Made by a program: the position numbers and the translations under genes | In this document: piece by piece, positions 29,818-40,039 of the stretch | Position numbering within the stretch: the stretch's first letter is position 1 | Layout: the number at the start of each line of letters is the position of its first letter | Origin: Buchnera aphidicola (Panaphis juglandis) | GTDB lineage: Bacteria; Pseudomonadota; Gammaproteobacteria; Enterobacterales; Enterobacteriaceae | Direction of reading: 5' to 3' | Length of the DNA stretch: 64,000 nucleotides | NCBI RefSeq assembly: GCF_964059065.1 | Contig: NZ_OZ060378.1 | Coordinates: 240,910-304,909 of the forward strand | The notes under the pieces: model-generated | Seen by the model: only the letters and a program-made list of their open reading frames with translations | The model's database searches: none | Told to the model about the DNA's origin: nothing

Positions 29818-30797
29818 CACATTATCCCTGGTTAGAAAATATATATAAAAAAATTATTTCATATTATAAGAAAAAAAAATTACATCATGCTATTCTTTTC
29901 GAATCATATAATATTCAAAATACCTTTTATACTATATTTGCTATTATTAGATGGATACTATGTAATAAAAAAAACGGTTTTAATTTCTGTAACAAATGTC
30001 AAGGATGTTATTTAACAAAAAATAGAAAACACCCTAATTTATACATTATATATTTAAATCAAAAAAATAAAAATCTAGAAATTGAATATATTCGAAATAT
30101 ATTGCATTCTATTCAAAATACTCAACAACAAAAAGGAAAAAAAATACTATGGATACCACAATATTCTAAACTCACAGAATCTGGAATAAACATATTATTA
30201 AAAATCATAGAAGAACCTCCAAAAAATACATTTTTTTTTATTGGTAATGACATTCAAACCACTGTATATCCTATATTGAAAAGTCGATGTCTATCATATC
30301 TTTTTTCAACACCAAATGAAAATAAAATTTTAAATTGGTTGATAAATTATACAAAATCTTCAAAAGAATTATCTTTGATTGAACTACGAATTAATAATTA
30401 TGATCCTTTTTTAACAAAACAAGCATTACAAAAAAAATATTGGATGAATCGTAAAAATTTATATAAAAAAATCTTTTATGCGTTAAATAATAATAATTTT
30501 TTAATACTTTTGTCATTCTTAACCGAAGACAATATTCTTATAAAGATTCATTGGATAATTTTACTATTATTAGACGCAATGAAATTTCAAAAAAAATGTT
30601 TTTTATTTCTAATTAATATAAATTATATGGAATTAATTAATCAATTGTCTAAAAAATATTCATATGATGAACTTTATTTAATTTTAAAATCATGGATAGT
30701 ATGTAAATATCAATTACGTAATATAAAAAACCTTCATATAGAATTTTTAATAGTAAAAAACTTATTAAAATGGGACATAATTAATCATAAAATCTAA
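29814..30797 (+). CDS. holB: DNA polymerase III subunit delta'
   Basis: Clamp-loader subunit working with DnaX and delta. It has 327 residues (E. coli 334). It starts THYPWLENIYKKIISYY, resembling E. coli RWYPWLRPDFEKLVASY. The zinc-binding cysteines are in CNKKNGFNFCNKCQGCYL near 43-60. As in E. coli delta', the P-loop is degenerate (ESYNIQNTFYT), while KIIEEPPKNTFFFIGND and the SRC motif LKSRCLSYLF near 158 are conserved. The rest is highly diverged. Part of the acpP-tmk-holB-tatD run. Confidence 0.93.
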   Translation: MTHYPWLENIYKKIISYYKKKKLHHAILFESYNIQNTFYTIFAIIRWILCNKKNGFNFCNKCQGCYLTKNRKHPNLYIIYLNQKNKNLEIEYIRNILHSIQNTQQQKGKKILWIPQYSKLTESGINILLKIIEEPPKNTFFFIGNDIQTTVYPILKSRCLSYLFSTPNENKILNWLINYTKSSKELSLIELRINNYDPFLTKQALQKKYWMNRKNLYKKIFYALNNNNFLILLSFLTEDNILIKIHWIILLLLDAMKFQKKCFLFLININYMELINQLSKKYSYDELYLILKSWIVCKYQLRNIKNLHIEFLIVKNLLKWDIINHKI

Positions 30798-30811
30798 ATT
30801 ATTTCATCATT

Positions 30812-31612
30812 ATGAGTAAATATTATATGCATTTTATTGATACGCATTGTCATTTGAATCTTATACAGTCATTAAATTCTAATTGTAATATAAAAGATAT
30901 TCTACATAGTGCACGTATTTGTGATGTAAAAAAAATTTTAACAGTAGCAACTTCTATTCAAGATTATGAGAAATCTCTTCATAATTTTAAAAATACATCA
31001 AATGTTTTATACAGCTGTGGTATACATCCATTATATAAAAATATACAGGATAAAAATAATATTCATCAATTATCAAAAATACTTTCAAAAAATAACAATA
31101 TTATTGCAATAGGTGAAACTGGTTTAGATTTCTATCACTCCTATAACAATGAGAGTATACAAAAAAAAATTTTTGAACAACAAATTCGACTAGGAATAAA
31201 ATATAAAAAACCAATTATTATACACACTAGAAATTCAATTCTAGAAACTATAAAAATATTATCAAGTCAAGAATTTAAATCCTGTTCAGGTATTATCCAC
31301 TCTTTTACTGGAGATATTGAATCTGCAAGAAAATTTTTGAATCTAGGTTTTTATATTTCTTTTTCTGGAATTGTAACATTTAAAAATGCAAAAAATGTTC
31401 AAGAATCGGCAAAATTTGTTCCTATAGATCGATTATTAATTGAAACAGATGCTCCATATTTAACACCAGAACCACATAGGGGAAAATTCAATCAACCACA
31501 TTATTTAATTTATATTGCAAAACATATTGCTAATTTAAGAAATATTAGTATAGATCATCTTAAAAAAAAAATGAAAGAAAATTTTTATTCACTGTTCCAA
31601 AATGTATATTAA
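30812..31612 (+). CDS. ycfH: TatD-family metal-dependent deoxyribonuclease
   Basis: TIM-barrel metallohydrolase of the TatD family; E. coli YcfH sits in the same place after holB. It has 266 residues (E. coli 265). Metal ligands are visible in FIDTHCHLN near residue 8-16, AIGETGLDFY near 105, PIIIHTRNS near 140, GIIHSFTGD near 165, and LIETDAPYL near 215. The methionine at residue 6 (30827) aligns best with the family start. The physiological substrate is unsettled. Confidence 0.93.
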   Translation: MSKYYMHFIDTHCHLNLIQSLNSNCNIKDILHSARICDVKKILTVATSIQDYEKSLHNFKNTSNVLYSCGIHPLYKNIQDKNNIHQLSKILSKNNNIIAIGETGLDFYHSYNNESIQKKIFEQQIRLGIKYKKPIIIHTRNSILETIKILSSQEFKSCSGIIHSFTGDIESARKFLNLGFYISFSGIVTFKNAKNVQESAKFVPIDRLLIETDAPYLTPEPHRGKFNQPHYLIYIAKHIANLRNISIDHLKKKMKENFYSLFQNVY

Positions 31613-31662
31613 AATAATGTTATTAAAATACTGATAATAGTATTTATAATAGAGGTATTTAT

Positions 31663-33099
31663 ATGTTTAAAAACATTTTTTCGAATTTACAAAAACTAGG
31701 TAAATCATTAATGTTGCCAGTATCTGTACTTCCAATTTCTGGTATTTTATTAGGGATTGGATCAGCACATTTTCGAATTATACCAGAAATTGTCTCACAT
31801 ATTATGGCCTCAGCAGGAGGTTCTGTATTTAATAATATACCATTAATTTTTGCAATAGGAATTGCTTTAGGGTTTACTAATAATGATGGTATTGCTGCAT
31901 TAGCTGCAGTAATTTGTCATGAAATTATGATACAAACAACATCAATTATTATTCCAATAGTTTTATTACACACTAAAATCATTGTCCATTCTAATGAGAA
32001 TTTCTGTGATATTGGGGTATTAGGTGGAATTATTTCTGGAATCATTACTGCAATTTTATTTAACAAATTTTCAAGAATTTCATTACCAGAATATTTAGGT
32101 TTTTTTTCTGGAAAACGTTTTATTCCTATGATTTCTGGATTATCTGCAATATTTTTTGGTTGTGTATTATCATGCATTTGGCCTCCAATTAGTATTGGTA
32201 TTCAAATTTTTTCAAAATGGGCTGCCTACCAAAACCCTATTCTTGCATTCGGAATATATGGTTTTGTAGAACGAGCGCTAGTTCCATTCGGATTACATCA
32301 TATTTGGAATGTTCCATTTCAAATGCAAATTGGTTCATATACTAATTCATTAGGTCAGGTATTTCATGGAGATATTGCACGTTATATGGCTGGTGACCGT
32401 ACTGCTGGAAAATTAGCTGGAGGTTTTTTATTTAAGATGTACGGTCTTCCAGGAGCAGCATTTGCAATTTGGAGATGTGCGCATAAAAAAAACCAAGCTC
32501 ATATTGGTGGTATTATGATTTCTGCAGCATTAACAGCGTTTCTGACAGGAATTACAGAACCTATTGAGTTTTCATTTTTGTTAACCGCACCAATATTATA
32601 TGTTATACATGCTATTTTATCTGGTTTAGCATTTCAAATTTGTATTATTTTAGGAATGCATGCAGGAACTAGTTTTTCACATGGATTAATTGATTTCATT
32701 ATATTAAGTATGAATGGTAAATCAATATGGTTATTTCCTGTTGTAGGAATAGTATACGGTTTTATATATTATATTATCTTTTACTGTTGTATAAAATATT
32801 TTAATTTAAATACTCCAGGTAGGGAACATAATCAACAAATCAATACATATAAAACAACAAAAGAATTAGCAAAATTGTTAGTTTATGCACTAGGTGGAAA
32901 AAAAAATATCCAACATTTAGATGCTTGCATTACAAGAATTAGAATTACTGTTAAAGATATTTCAAAAATTAATCAAATAAAAATAAAAAAAATGGGAGCT
33001 TCAGGAATTATTATTTCTGGTCTCGGAGTCCAAATAGTTTTCGGAACAAAATCTGACAATTTAAAAACTGAAATGGATGATTATATAAAATCTAATTAA
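31663..33099 (+). CDS. ptsG: PTS glucose-specific enzyme IIBC
   Basis: Imports and phosphorylates glucose at the inner membrane using phosphate relayed from PEP through EI, HPr and IIA. It has 478 residues (E. coli 477). The IIC domain (about 1-385) has ten or so hydrophobic segments; [14 protein letters not shown] and [18 protein letters not shown] are diagnostic. The IIB domain follows, with phosphocysteine Cys422 in [10 protein letters not shown] and the end [15 protein letters not shown]. No IIA domain is fused, so crr must lie elsewhere. A GAGG Shine-Dalgarno precedes the ATG. Confidence 0.97.
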   Translation: MFKNIFSNLQKLGKSLMLPVSVLPISGILLGIGSAHFRIIPEIVSHIMASAGGSVFNNIPLIFAIGIALGFTNNDGIAALAAVICHEIMIQTTSIIIPIVLLHTKIIVHSNENFCDIGVLGGIISGIITAILFNKFSRISLPEYLGFFSGKRFIPMISGLSAIFFGCVLSCIWPPISIGIQIFSKWAAYQNPILAFGIYGFVERALVPFGLHHIWNVPFQMQIGSYTNSLGQVFHGDIARYMAGDRTAGKLAGGFLFKMYGLPGAAFAIWRCAHKKNQAHIGGIMISAALTAFLTGITEPIEFSFLLTAPILYVIHAILSGLAFQICIILGMHAGTSFSHGLIDFIILSMNGKSIWLFPVVGIVYGFIYYIIFYCCIKYFNLNTPGREHNQQINTYKTTKELAKLLVYALGGKKNIQHLDACITRIRITVKDISKINQIKIKKMGASGIIISGLGVQIVFGTKSDNLKTEMDDYIKSN

Positions 33100-33129
33100 A
33101 AATTTTACATACAATAAAAATATGATCCC

Positions 33130-33148
33130 ATGATATAAATTTTATCAT
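33130..33148. terminator. small stem-loop after ptsG
   Basis: ATGATA (33130-33135), 7-base loop, TATCAT (33143-33148), about 30 bases past the ptsG stop. The 6-bp stem can be extended on the outside with one bulge (CC against GG). A weak candidate for the ptsG transcript end. Confidence 0.3.
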
Positions 33149-33181
33149 ATGGAATAACATGGTTCATTTTTAATATAAATG

Positions 33182-33231
33182 ACTTCTACTACTATAGAAT
33201 ATAAATATTAATAATAAATAATAGTAGAAGT
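33182..33231. terminator. inverted repeat between convergent ptsG and porin
   Basis: ACTTCTACTA (33182-33191) and its exact complement TAGTAGAAGT (33222-33231) form a 10-bp stem with a 30-base A/T loop. It lies between the convergent ends of ptsG and the porin gene, 24 bases past the porin stop when read leftward, and could stop transcripts from both. Confidence 0.45.
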
Positions 33232-33254
33232 ATAAATATATTTATAAAATTTTT

Positions 33255-34397
33255 TTAAAAGTAATAAAATATTCCACCTTCAATGATATTTTTAATAGAA
33301 GATAATTTTATAGGATTCATATTAAAAAAATTAGTTCTATTATTAAAATATAAAACAGAATATTGATTTATATGATATTTCAAAGAAATATTAAATTGAT
33401 GTAATGAATTTAAAAATTGATGCGTATGAAACCGATACATATGAGTAATAGAATTATTATGTTGTTGACATAATAATTTTTTACAATTAATATTTAAATA
33501 ACCAATTGATATAAACCATTTTGAAAACAATTGATATTCAGCAAAATATTCTAAATGCTGAACATTATTTAATAAAACCATATTGTTAAAACTGGGTTTT
33601 ATATGATTACTAGAACTGTAAAATGCTGCAATATATACATGATGTACAGAATACTTCATAGATAAAGCATATGATTTTGTTATATTTTCTTTATAATTAA
33701 ATTGATTAGGATTTAAATAATTATTTAAATTTGTTAAATATACACCAGATATACTCATACCGATACTTTTAAAATCATACTGTATTAAATTATTTATAAT
33801 TTCTTGGGGGTGATAATATGAATTACTCTTAATTTTTTGATACTGCGATGCTATAGTTAAATTATCTATTAATCCAAAAAATCCGTGATTTTTATAGGTT
33901 GCTGTTTTATGCATATGATACATTAAATCACGATAAATATTTAATTTTGAATTCATATCCTTATATACAAATCTTTTTGTTATATTATTTAAATCATGTA
34001 TTAAATTATAATCTCTACCAAATTCTATATTTCCTATGTGATTAATACAGTATCCAAAAACTAATGGGGTCATAGTATTTGAGTTAACTTTATAATGATT
34101 CACTAAAATATTAGAATTATTAAAATCATATCCTAAAGTAAAATAACTAATAATATCTTCACTATCTTGTTTAGTTCCAAAGAAAACACAACTTAAAAAA
34201 CGATTATAAATTCGATAATTTTTTTTACCATTTTTAATATTACATGCATATTGTTTATTTTGATTCACTTTAACATGTGTTTTTATTGTTAAATTATTAT
34301 CATTATAAATTGTGATTCCATGTGCAACATTGATAGAACATAAAACAGCAAATACCATTACTATAATTTTTTTGATACTCATCATATTAACTCTCAT
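33255..34397 (-). CDS. ompF: outer-membrane general porin (OmpF/OmpC family)
   Basis: Trimeric beta-barrel channel of the outer membrane. It has 380 residues. A signal peptide (about 1-27, KKIIVMVFAVLCSINVAHG) precedes ITIYNDNNLTIKTHVKV, which aligns with E. coli AEIYNKDGNKVDLYGKAV. IEFGRDYNLIHDL matches the FDYGRNYGVVYDA strand, GFFGLIDNLTIASQYQ matches FFGLVDGLNFAVQY, and the last residue is Phe, required for barrel assembly. The constriction loop L3 lacks the usual PEFGG. The mature part has five cysteines, unusual for this family. Asparagine is very frequent. It is divergent compared with its neighbours. Starts at residues 5 or 6 are also possible. asnS precedes it. Confidence 0.9.
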   Translation of the reverse strand: MRVNMMSIKKIIVMVFAVLCSINVAHGITIYNDNNLTIKTHVKVNQNKQYACNIKNGKKNYRIYNRFLSCVFFGTKQDSEDIISYFTLGYDFNNSNILVNHYKVNSNTMTPLVFGYCINHIGNIEFGRDYNLIHDLNNITKRFVYKDMNSKLNIYRDLMYHMHKTATYKNHGFFGLIDNLTIASQYQKIKSNSYYHPQEIINNLIQYDFKSIGMSISGVYLTNLNNYLNPNQFNYKENITKSYALSMKYSVHHVYIAAFYSSSNHIKPSFNNMVLLNNVQHLEYFAEYQLFSKWFISIGYLNINCKKLLCQQHNNSITHMYRFHTHQFLNSLHQFNISLKYHINQYSVLYFNNRTNFFNMNPIKLSSIKNIIEGGIFYYF

Positions 34398-34525
34398 CTT
34401 ATTGAAAAATTATTTAAAATTATTAATAATAATTAAAAAATAAAATTATTATTAATAGAATATGTGAAATAAAAAATACACTAATAATTATATATTAAAA
34501 TTAATATATTAATACAATAATTTTC

Positions 34526-35929
34526 TTAACATAAAATATTTCGTACTGTTCTTGGAAATGGAATAATGTCTTTTATATTTTTAACTCCAGTAATATAAGA
34601 CATTAATCTTTCAAAACCTAAACCAAAACCTGAATGAGGAACACTTCCATATCGACGCAAATCTATATACCAAGAATAATTTTTAATATTTAGATCTAAC
34701 TCTAAAAATCTTTCTTTTAAAACATTTTTTCTATCTTCTCGTTGTGATCCACCAATAATTTCTCCAACTTTTGGAACTAACAAATCCATTGCAGCAACAG
34801 TTTTATTATCATCATTAACACGCATATAAAATGCTTTTAAATTTTTTGGATAGTTTTTAATTACAATTGGAATATTGCAAAAATGTTCAATAAGATATTT
34901 TTCATGTTCTATAGATAAATCCATTCCAAATTTAATTTCATTATTAAAATGTTTTTTAGAATATGATAAAATTTCGATTGCGTCTTCATAATTTATATGA
35001 ACCATATCAGAAAATAAAAAAGTTTCTAAACGTTTAAAAATATTTTTATCAATATTATTATATAAAAAATCCATATCGGTTTTACAATATTTAAGTACGA
35101 ATTTAACTACATATTTTAGCATTTTAATCGATATATTAATAATATCTTCTAAATTTGAAAACGATTGTTCAACTTCTAGCATCCAAAATTCTGACAAATG
35201 ACGAGTTGTATTAGAATTTTCAGCTCTAAACGTTGGACCAAATGTATAAACTTTTCCCATAGAGCATGCATATGCTTCTGCTGTTAATTGACCAGATACC
35301 GTTAAAAAAGCTTCTTGACCAAAAAAATCTTTTTTGAAATCTATTTTACCAATTTTATTTTTAGGAATATTATTCATGTCTAATGTTGATACACGAAACA
35401 TTGATCCTGAACCTTCAGTATCTAAACTCGTAATAATTGGAGTGGGTATCCAATAATAATTATTATTATAAAAAAATTTATGTATTGCATGAAAAAGATT
35501 ATTTCTAATTCTAGTGATCACCCCAATGATATGAGTACGTGATCGTAAATGCGGTACAGATCTTAAATACTCATAAGTATGCTTTTTCGATGAAATAGGA
35601 TATTGATGTGCTTTTTCAACCCAACCGATTACTTTAATAGTATTAGTTTGTAATTCATACTTTTGATACTTATCTAAGGTAGATATTACTTTTCCAATCA
35701 CACAAACTGAACATCCAATACTGATTTTTAAAATTTCAGAATTATAATTTGATATAATATTTTTTTTTACAATACATTGTATGATTTGTAAACAAGAACC
35801 GTCGTAAATATCAATAAAAGAAACTCCAGATTTTGAATGTCTTCTATTTCTAATCCATCCGAAAATTTTAACCTCTTTATTAATTAAGTTCTCATTAGTA
35901 TATACATTATGAATTGATACTATTCTCAT
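34526..35929 (-). CDS. asnS: asparaginyl-tRNA synthetase
   Basis: Class IIb synthetase charging tRNA-Asn. It has 467 residues (E. coli 466). The N-terminal OB-fold (VKIFGWIRNRRHSKSGVSFIDIYDGS, about 20-45) is followed by motif 2 FGPTFRAENSNTTRHLSEFWMLE near 230 and motif 3 SGFGLGFERLMSYITG near 435; the C-terminus IPFPRTVRNILC is conserved. It lies 128 bases upstream of the porin gene on the same strand, as ompF and asnS are in E. coli. Confidence 0.97.
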   Translation of the reverse strand: MRIVSIHNVYTNENLINKEVKIFGWIRNRRHSKSGVSFIDIYDGSCLQIIQCIVKKNIISNYNSEILKISIGCSVCVIGKVISTLDKYQKYELQTNTIKVIGWVEKAHQYPISSKKHTYEYLRSVPHLRSRTHIIGVITRIRNNLFHAIHKFFYNNNYYWIPTPIITSLDTEGSGSMFRVSTLDMNNIPKNKIGKIDFKKDFFGQEAFLTVSGQLTAEAYACSMGKVYTFGPTFRAENSNTTRHLSEFWMLEVEQSFSNLEDIINISIKMLKYVVKFVLKYCKTDMDFLYNNIDKNIFKRLETFLFSDMVHINYEDAIEILSYSKKHFNNEIKFGMDLSIEHEKYLIEHFCNIPIVIKNYPKNLKAFYMRVNDDNKTVAAMDLLVPKVGEIIGGSQREDRKNVLKERFLELDLNIKNYSWYIDLRRYGSVPHSGFGLGFERLMSYITGVKNIKDIIPFPRTVRNILC

Positions 35930-36144
35930 TTTTATATCACCTTATTTTATAGTATTCAAAACATACCGATATTATTCTCATTTAAAGTATATAAATTATT
36001 AATATATTAAATTATATATTAAATATTTTAAAAAAATCAAGAAAAAAATTATATTTTTATATAAATAATATAAAATAATTATCAAATATATTAATATTAA
36101 CTTTTAAAAGTAAAAATATTAATAATAATTTTATATAAATTATT

Positions 36145-37089
36145 TTATAAACTCTTAAGAAATAGTTTCTTACATAATTTAGAACAGCAACCACTATATT
36201 TTGTATTACACATTTTACATTGAAGAAATAACTTATGGCAATAGTTGTTTTTACAATTAATATAATAATTACATGGTACGTCACAATTTTTACATTTTGA
36301 AAAAACATGATGTGATACCCTTTCTGTCATACGATTATCAAAAACAAAATTTCTTCCTTGAAACATACTTAAAAAACCTTTTTTACGTGACTCATTAATA
36401 TAATTTAAAATTCCACCATAGATGTGGTAAACATTTTGAAAATTATGTATTTTAATCCATGATGTTGCTTTTTCACAACGAATTCCTCCTGTACAATACA
36501 TAACAATATTATGGTTTTTAAATTTTTTTAATTCAGGAACAATTACTTTCAATTGATCACGAAATTTTGATCCAGGTATATGTATCGCGTTTTCAAAATG
36601 TCCAATTGCATATTCATAATCGTTACGAATGTCTACAACAACAGTATTTTTTTTTTTTATCATATCATTTACTTGAATTGGTTGTAAATATGTTCCAGAT
36701 TTTTTAAGATCAAAAATATTATGAACAAGACCATCGGCTACAATTGTTTTTTTAACCTTTACTTGTAACACCCAAAATGATGGTTTATCATTTAAAGCAT
36801 AATTGATATGTATATTATGAAAATTATCATTAATATTATATAAAAATTCTTTAAAAATATTTATTTTTTTTTTTGAAATACTTATTTGAGCATTAATACC
36901 TTCTTTAGCAATATAAATTCGACCCAGTATTTTTAACTCATAAAATTTTTCATAAATTAGATTTCGAAATGCATATGGATCTGATATGTCAAAATATTTA
37001 TAAAATGATAGTGTAATTCGATATGAATAATTTTTTAATAAATCAGATTTTAATTTTTTTTTTGAATAAATATTATGTAATAATGACAT
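36145..37089 (-). CDS. trhO: tRNA uridine 34 hydroxylase (rhodanese family)
   Basis: Oxygen-dependent formation of ho5U34 in tRNA (formerly YceA). It has 314 residues, shorter than E. coli (350) at the C-terminus. The N-terminal acylphosphatase-like domain (about 1-120) includes GRIYIAKEGINAQISI; the rhodanese domain has VVDIRNDYEYAIGHFENAIHIP near 150 and the catalytic loop MYCTGGIRCEKATSW near 197. A cysteine-rich tail (CKNCDVPC, CKNNYCHKLF, QCKMC, CCSKLC) matches the zinc-ribbon-like end of the family. It lies 55 bases after valS. Confidence 0.92.
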   Translation of the reverse strand: MSLLHNIYSKKKLKSDLLKNYSYRITLSFYKYFDISDPYAFRNLIYEKFYELKILGRIYIAKEGINAQISISKKKINIFKEFLYNINDNFHNIHINYALNDKPSFWVLQVKVKKTIVADGLVHNIFDLKKSGTYLQPIQVNDMIKKKNTVVVDIRNDYEYAIGHFENAIHIPGSKFRDQLKVIVPELKKFKNHNIVMYCTGGIRCEKATSWIKIHNFQNVYHIYGGILNYINESRKKGFLSMFQGRNFVFDNRMTERVSHHVFSKCKNCDVPCNYYINCKNNYCHKLFLQCKMCNTKYSGCCSKLCKKLFLKSL

Positions 37090-37144
37090 GAATCAACCTT
37101 ATAGTGAAAATAATAATAAATAATATTATATTCAACAGTTTAAT

Positions 37145-40039
37145 TTATTGGTGATTTTTATTAAAATTTTTAAAAAATAAAATTTGTTGAAAACAATTTT
37201 CTTTTTCTACTAGTAATGTTTTTAAATAATTCCTTTTTTTATTAATAATACTTTTATCAGCTTTTTTTAAAAAATCAATATTAGACAATATCTGATTAAT
37301 AGAGTAAATTTTTTTATCAAAATTATTTATTTTTTTTTTTATATCTTTTATTTTTAAAAATATATCAAATTTAAAATTAATTATAACAAAAACTTTATTA
37401 TTATCAATTATTTCCATAATAGAATTTTTTGGAAAAATATCATGAGTATTTGAAAAAATAATTTCTTTTATATATCCAATTTTTTTAATTAATTTAATAT
37501 ATGATAAAATAAAATTTTTATATTCCATATCTGTGGTAAAAATTAATACAGATAATAAAATATTATACTTAATATTTAATAGTATCCGAATTTTTCTTAA
37601 AAAAGAAATCATTTTTTGTAAGAAAACCATAATTTTTAAAACATTATACGATACCAAACTGTTATTAAATTCTGGAAACTCTTGTAACATGATTGTTTGA
37701 TCTTTTATATTTAAAAAATTTTTAATTTTTTTCCAAATATGTTCTGTAATAAAAGGAATAATCGGATGAGCTAATCTCAAAAAAATTTCAAAAATATATA
37801 ACAATGTATATTTTGTATTTTGAATTTCATGTACTAGTTGAGTATTCATGATAATTTTTGCAATCTCTAAATACCAATCACAAAATTTATTCCAAAAAAA
37901 GTCATATAAAATTTTTGAAGCTAAATCAAATCTATAATCATTTAAAGCTCGACGGTACTTTTTAATGGTACAATTTAATTCTTGATAAATCCAAATATTA
38001 AAGAAAAAATCTTTTTTATTATGAATAATAAATTTCATATCTATATTTTGAGTATTAATTAAAATAAAATTTCCAGCATTCCAAATTTTACTACAAAAAT
38101 TTCTATAACCCTGTAATCGATTCATATCCCAATTAATACTGCGTTGCATCGAAGACAATGAAGCACAAGTAAAACGTAACGCATCAGCACCAAAAGCCTG
38201 AATACCTTTGGGAAACATTTTTTTGGTTCTTTCATTTATTTCATTTTGTAAATTATCTTTTAAATTTAATAATTTTCTTTTGTGCAATAAACAGGATAAG
38301 CTAGTACCGTCAATTAAATCTAATGGATCTAAAACATTACCTTTAGATTTAGACATTTTTTGACCACTTTCATCTTTTATTAAACCTGTAATATAAATTT
38401 TTTTAAATGGAATTTGAGGGTTACCATTCTCATCTTTAATAAAATGCATTGTCATCATAATCATTCTTGCAATCCAAAAAAATATGATGTCAAAACCACT
38501 AACAAGTATTGTTGTTGGATGAAAAGAATTTAATAAATTTTTTTTCTGAGGCCAATCTAAAGATAAAAATGTCCATAAACTTGATGAAAACCAAGTATCT
38601 AAAACATCTGAATCTTGAAAAATAAAAATATTTTTTGATATACTATACTTTTTTCGAATTTCCTCTTCATTATATCCAACATAAATATTACCCAAATCAT
38701 CATACCATGCTGGAATTTTATGACCCCACCATAACTGACGAGAAATACACCAATCTTCAATATTATTCATCCAGGATAAATACATATTTTTATATTGTTG
38801 AGGTAAGAATATAATTCTTTTTTTTATAATTGCTTGAATAGCATTTTCAGATATTTTTGAAGTACGAAGATACCATTGATCAGTTAGCATTGGTTCAATA
38901 ATTTCACCACTTCTGTCACCATATGAAACAGTAATAGTCTCTTTTGAAATATGATTTAAATAATCAAACTGTTTTAATAGAGATACAATTCTTTTTCTTG
39001 CTTTTAGAAAATGTAATCCACGTAATTCATTAGGAATATTAATATTATTTGTTTTTAAAATATTACCATCGATGTCATAAATACTACAAATACTAACAAC
39101 ATTTCCATTAAGATCAAAAATATTAATCAAAGGTAATTTGTGTTTTATTGCAGATTTATAATCATTAAAATCATGTGCAGGGGTTATTTTTACACAACCT
39201 GTACCTTTTTTCATATCAACAAATTCATCCTGTATTACAGGAATACATCTATTAACTAATGGAACATAAACACGACATCCAATAAAACTTTTATATCTAT
39301 CATCATCAGGATGTATAGCAACTGCAACATCACCTAACAAAGTTTCTGGTCTAGTAGTAGAAACAATTAAATATTTTTTTTTATTAAATGTGTTATCATT
39401 TTTTAAGAAAAAATATTTAATGTGCCACATTTTTCCAATTTTAGTATGATATTCCACTTCTAAATCTGATACTACTGTTTGTAGTTTAATATCCCAATGA
39501 GATAATTTTTTTTTTCTATAAATGAATCCATCATCATATAATTTAATGAAAGCTTTTTTTACACCTTTAGATGAAATTTCATCTAAAGTAAATCGTGTTC
39601 TTGTCCAATCTACAGAACTTCCTAAACGTTTTATTTGATAAATAATATTATTTTGAATTTGATTCTTCCACTCCCAACATTTTTTAATGAAAAAATCTTT
39701 TTTAATTGTAGATACATCATAATTATTTTTAGATCTCATTTTTTTTAATACTATTATTTGTGTTGCAATTCCAGCATGGTCTGTACCCATTTGCCATAAA
39801 GTATTTTTACCTTGCATACGATGATAACGTATCAAAATATCCATAATTGTATTTTGAAATGCGTGACCCATATGTAAACTACCAGTAATATTCGGTGGTG
39901 GCATAATAATAGAAAAACTTTCACGACATGATCGATGATTTGGAGTAAAATAACCATTTTTACACCAAAAATGATATAATTTTTCTTCAATTTTATTTGG
40001 ATTATATTTTTTTTCCATATTTATTCTTAAATTCATCAT
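37145..40039 (-). CDS. valS: valyl-tRNA synthetase
   Basis: Class Ia synthetase with editing domain. It has 964 residues (E. coli 951). The HIGH-like motif is PPPNITGSLHMGHAFQNT near 47-64, the editing (CP1) domain contains STTRPETLLGDVAVAIHPDD near 228, and the KMSKS motif is SGQKMSKSKGNVLDPLDLIDG near 555. The anticodon domain and C-terminal coiled coil (last 80 residues) are present but strongly lysine/isoleucine shifted. The largest gene in the window, at the head of a valS-trhO run, with a 0.9-kb empty stretch upstream. Confidence 0.97.
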   Translation of the reverse strand: MMNLRINMEKKYNPNKIEEKLYHFWCKNGYFTPNHRSCRESFSIIMPPPNITGSLHMGHAFQNTIMDILIRYHRMQGKNTLWQMGTDHAGIATQIIVLKKMRSKNNYDVSTIKKDFFIKKCWEWKNQIQNNIIYQIKRLGSSVDWTRTRFTLDEISSKGVKKAFIKLYDDGFIYRKKKLSHWDIKLQTVVSDLEVEYHTKIGKMWHIKYFFLKNDNTFNKKKYLIVSTTRPETLLGDVAVAIHPDDDRYKSFIGCRVYVPLVNRCIPVIQDEFVDMKKGTGCVKITPAHDFNDYKSAIKHKLPLINIFDLNGNVVSICSIYDIDGNILKTNNINIPNELRGLHFLKARKRIVSLLKQFDYLNHISKETITVSYGDRSGEIIEPMLTDQWYLRTSKISENAIQAIIKKRIIFLPQQYKNMYLSWMNNIEDWCISRQLWWGHKIPAWYDDLGNIYVGYNEEEIRKKYSISKNIFIFQDSDVLDTWFSSSLWTFLSLDWPQKKNLLNSFHPTTILVSGFDIIFFWIARMIMMTMHFIKDENGNPQIPFKKIYITGLIKDESGQKMSKSKGNVLDPLDLIDGTSLSCLLHKRKLLNLKDNLQNEINERTKKMFPKGIQAFGADALRFTCASLSSMQRSINWDMNRLQGYRNFCSKIWNAGNFILINTQNIDMKFIIHNKKDFFFNIWIYQELNCTIKKYRRALNDYRFDLASKILYDFFWNKFCDWYLEIAKIIMNTQLVHEIQNTKYTLLYIFEIFLRLAHPIIPFITEHIWKKIKNFLNIKDQTIMLQEFPEFNNSLVSYNVLKIMVFLQKMISFLRKIRILLNIKYNILLSVLIFTTDMEYKNFILSYIKLIKKIGYIKEIIFSNTHDIFPKNSIMEIIDNNKVFVIINFKFDIFLKIKDIKKKINNFDKKIYSINQILSNIDFLKKADKSIINKKRNYLKTLLVEKENCFQQILFFKNFNKNHQ

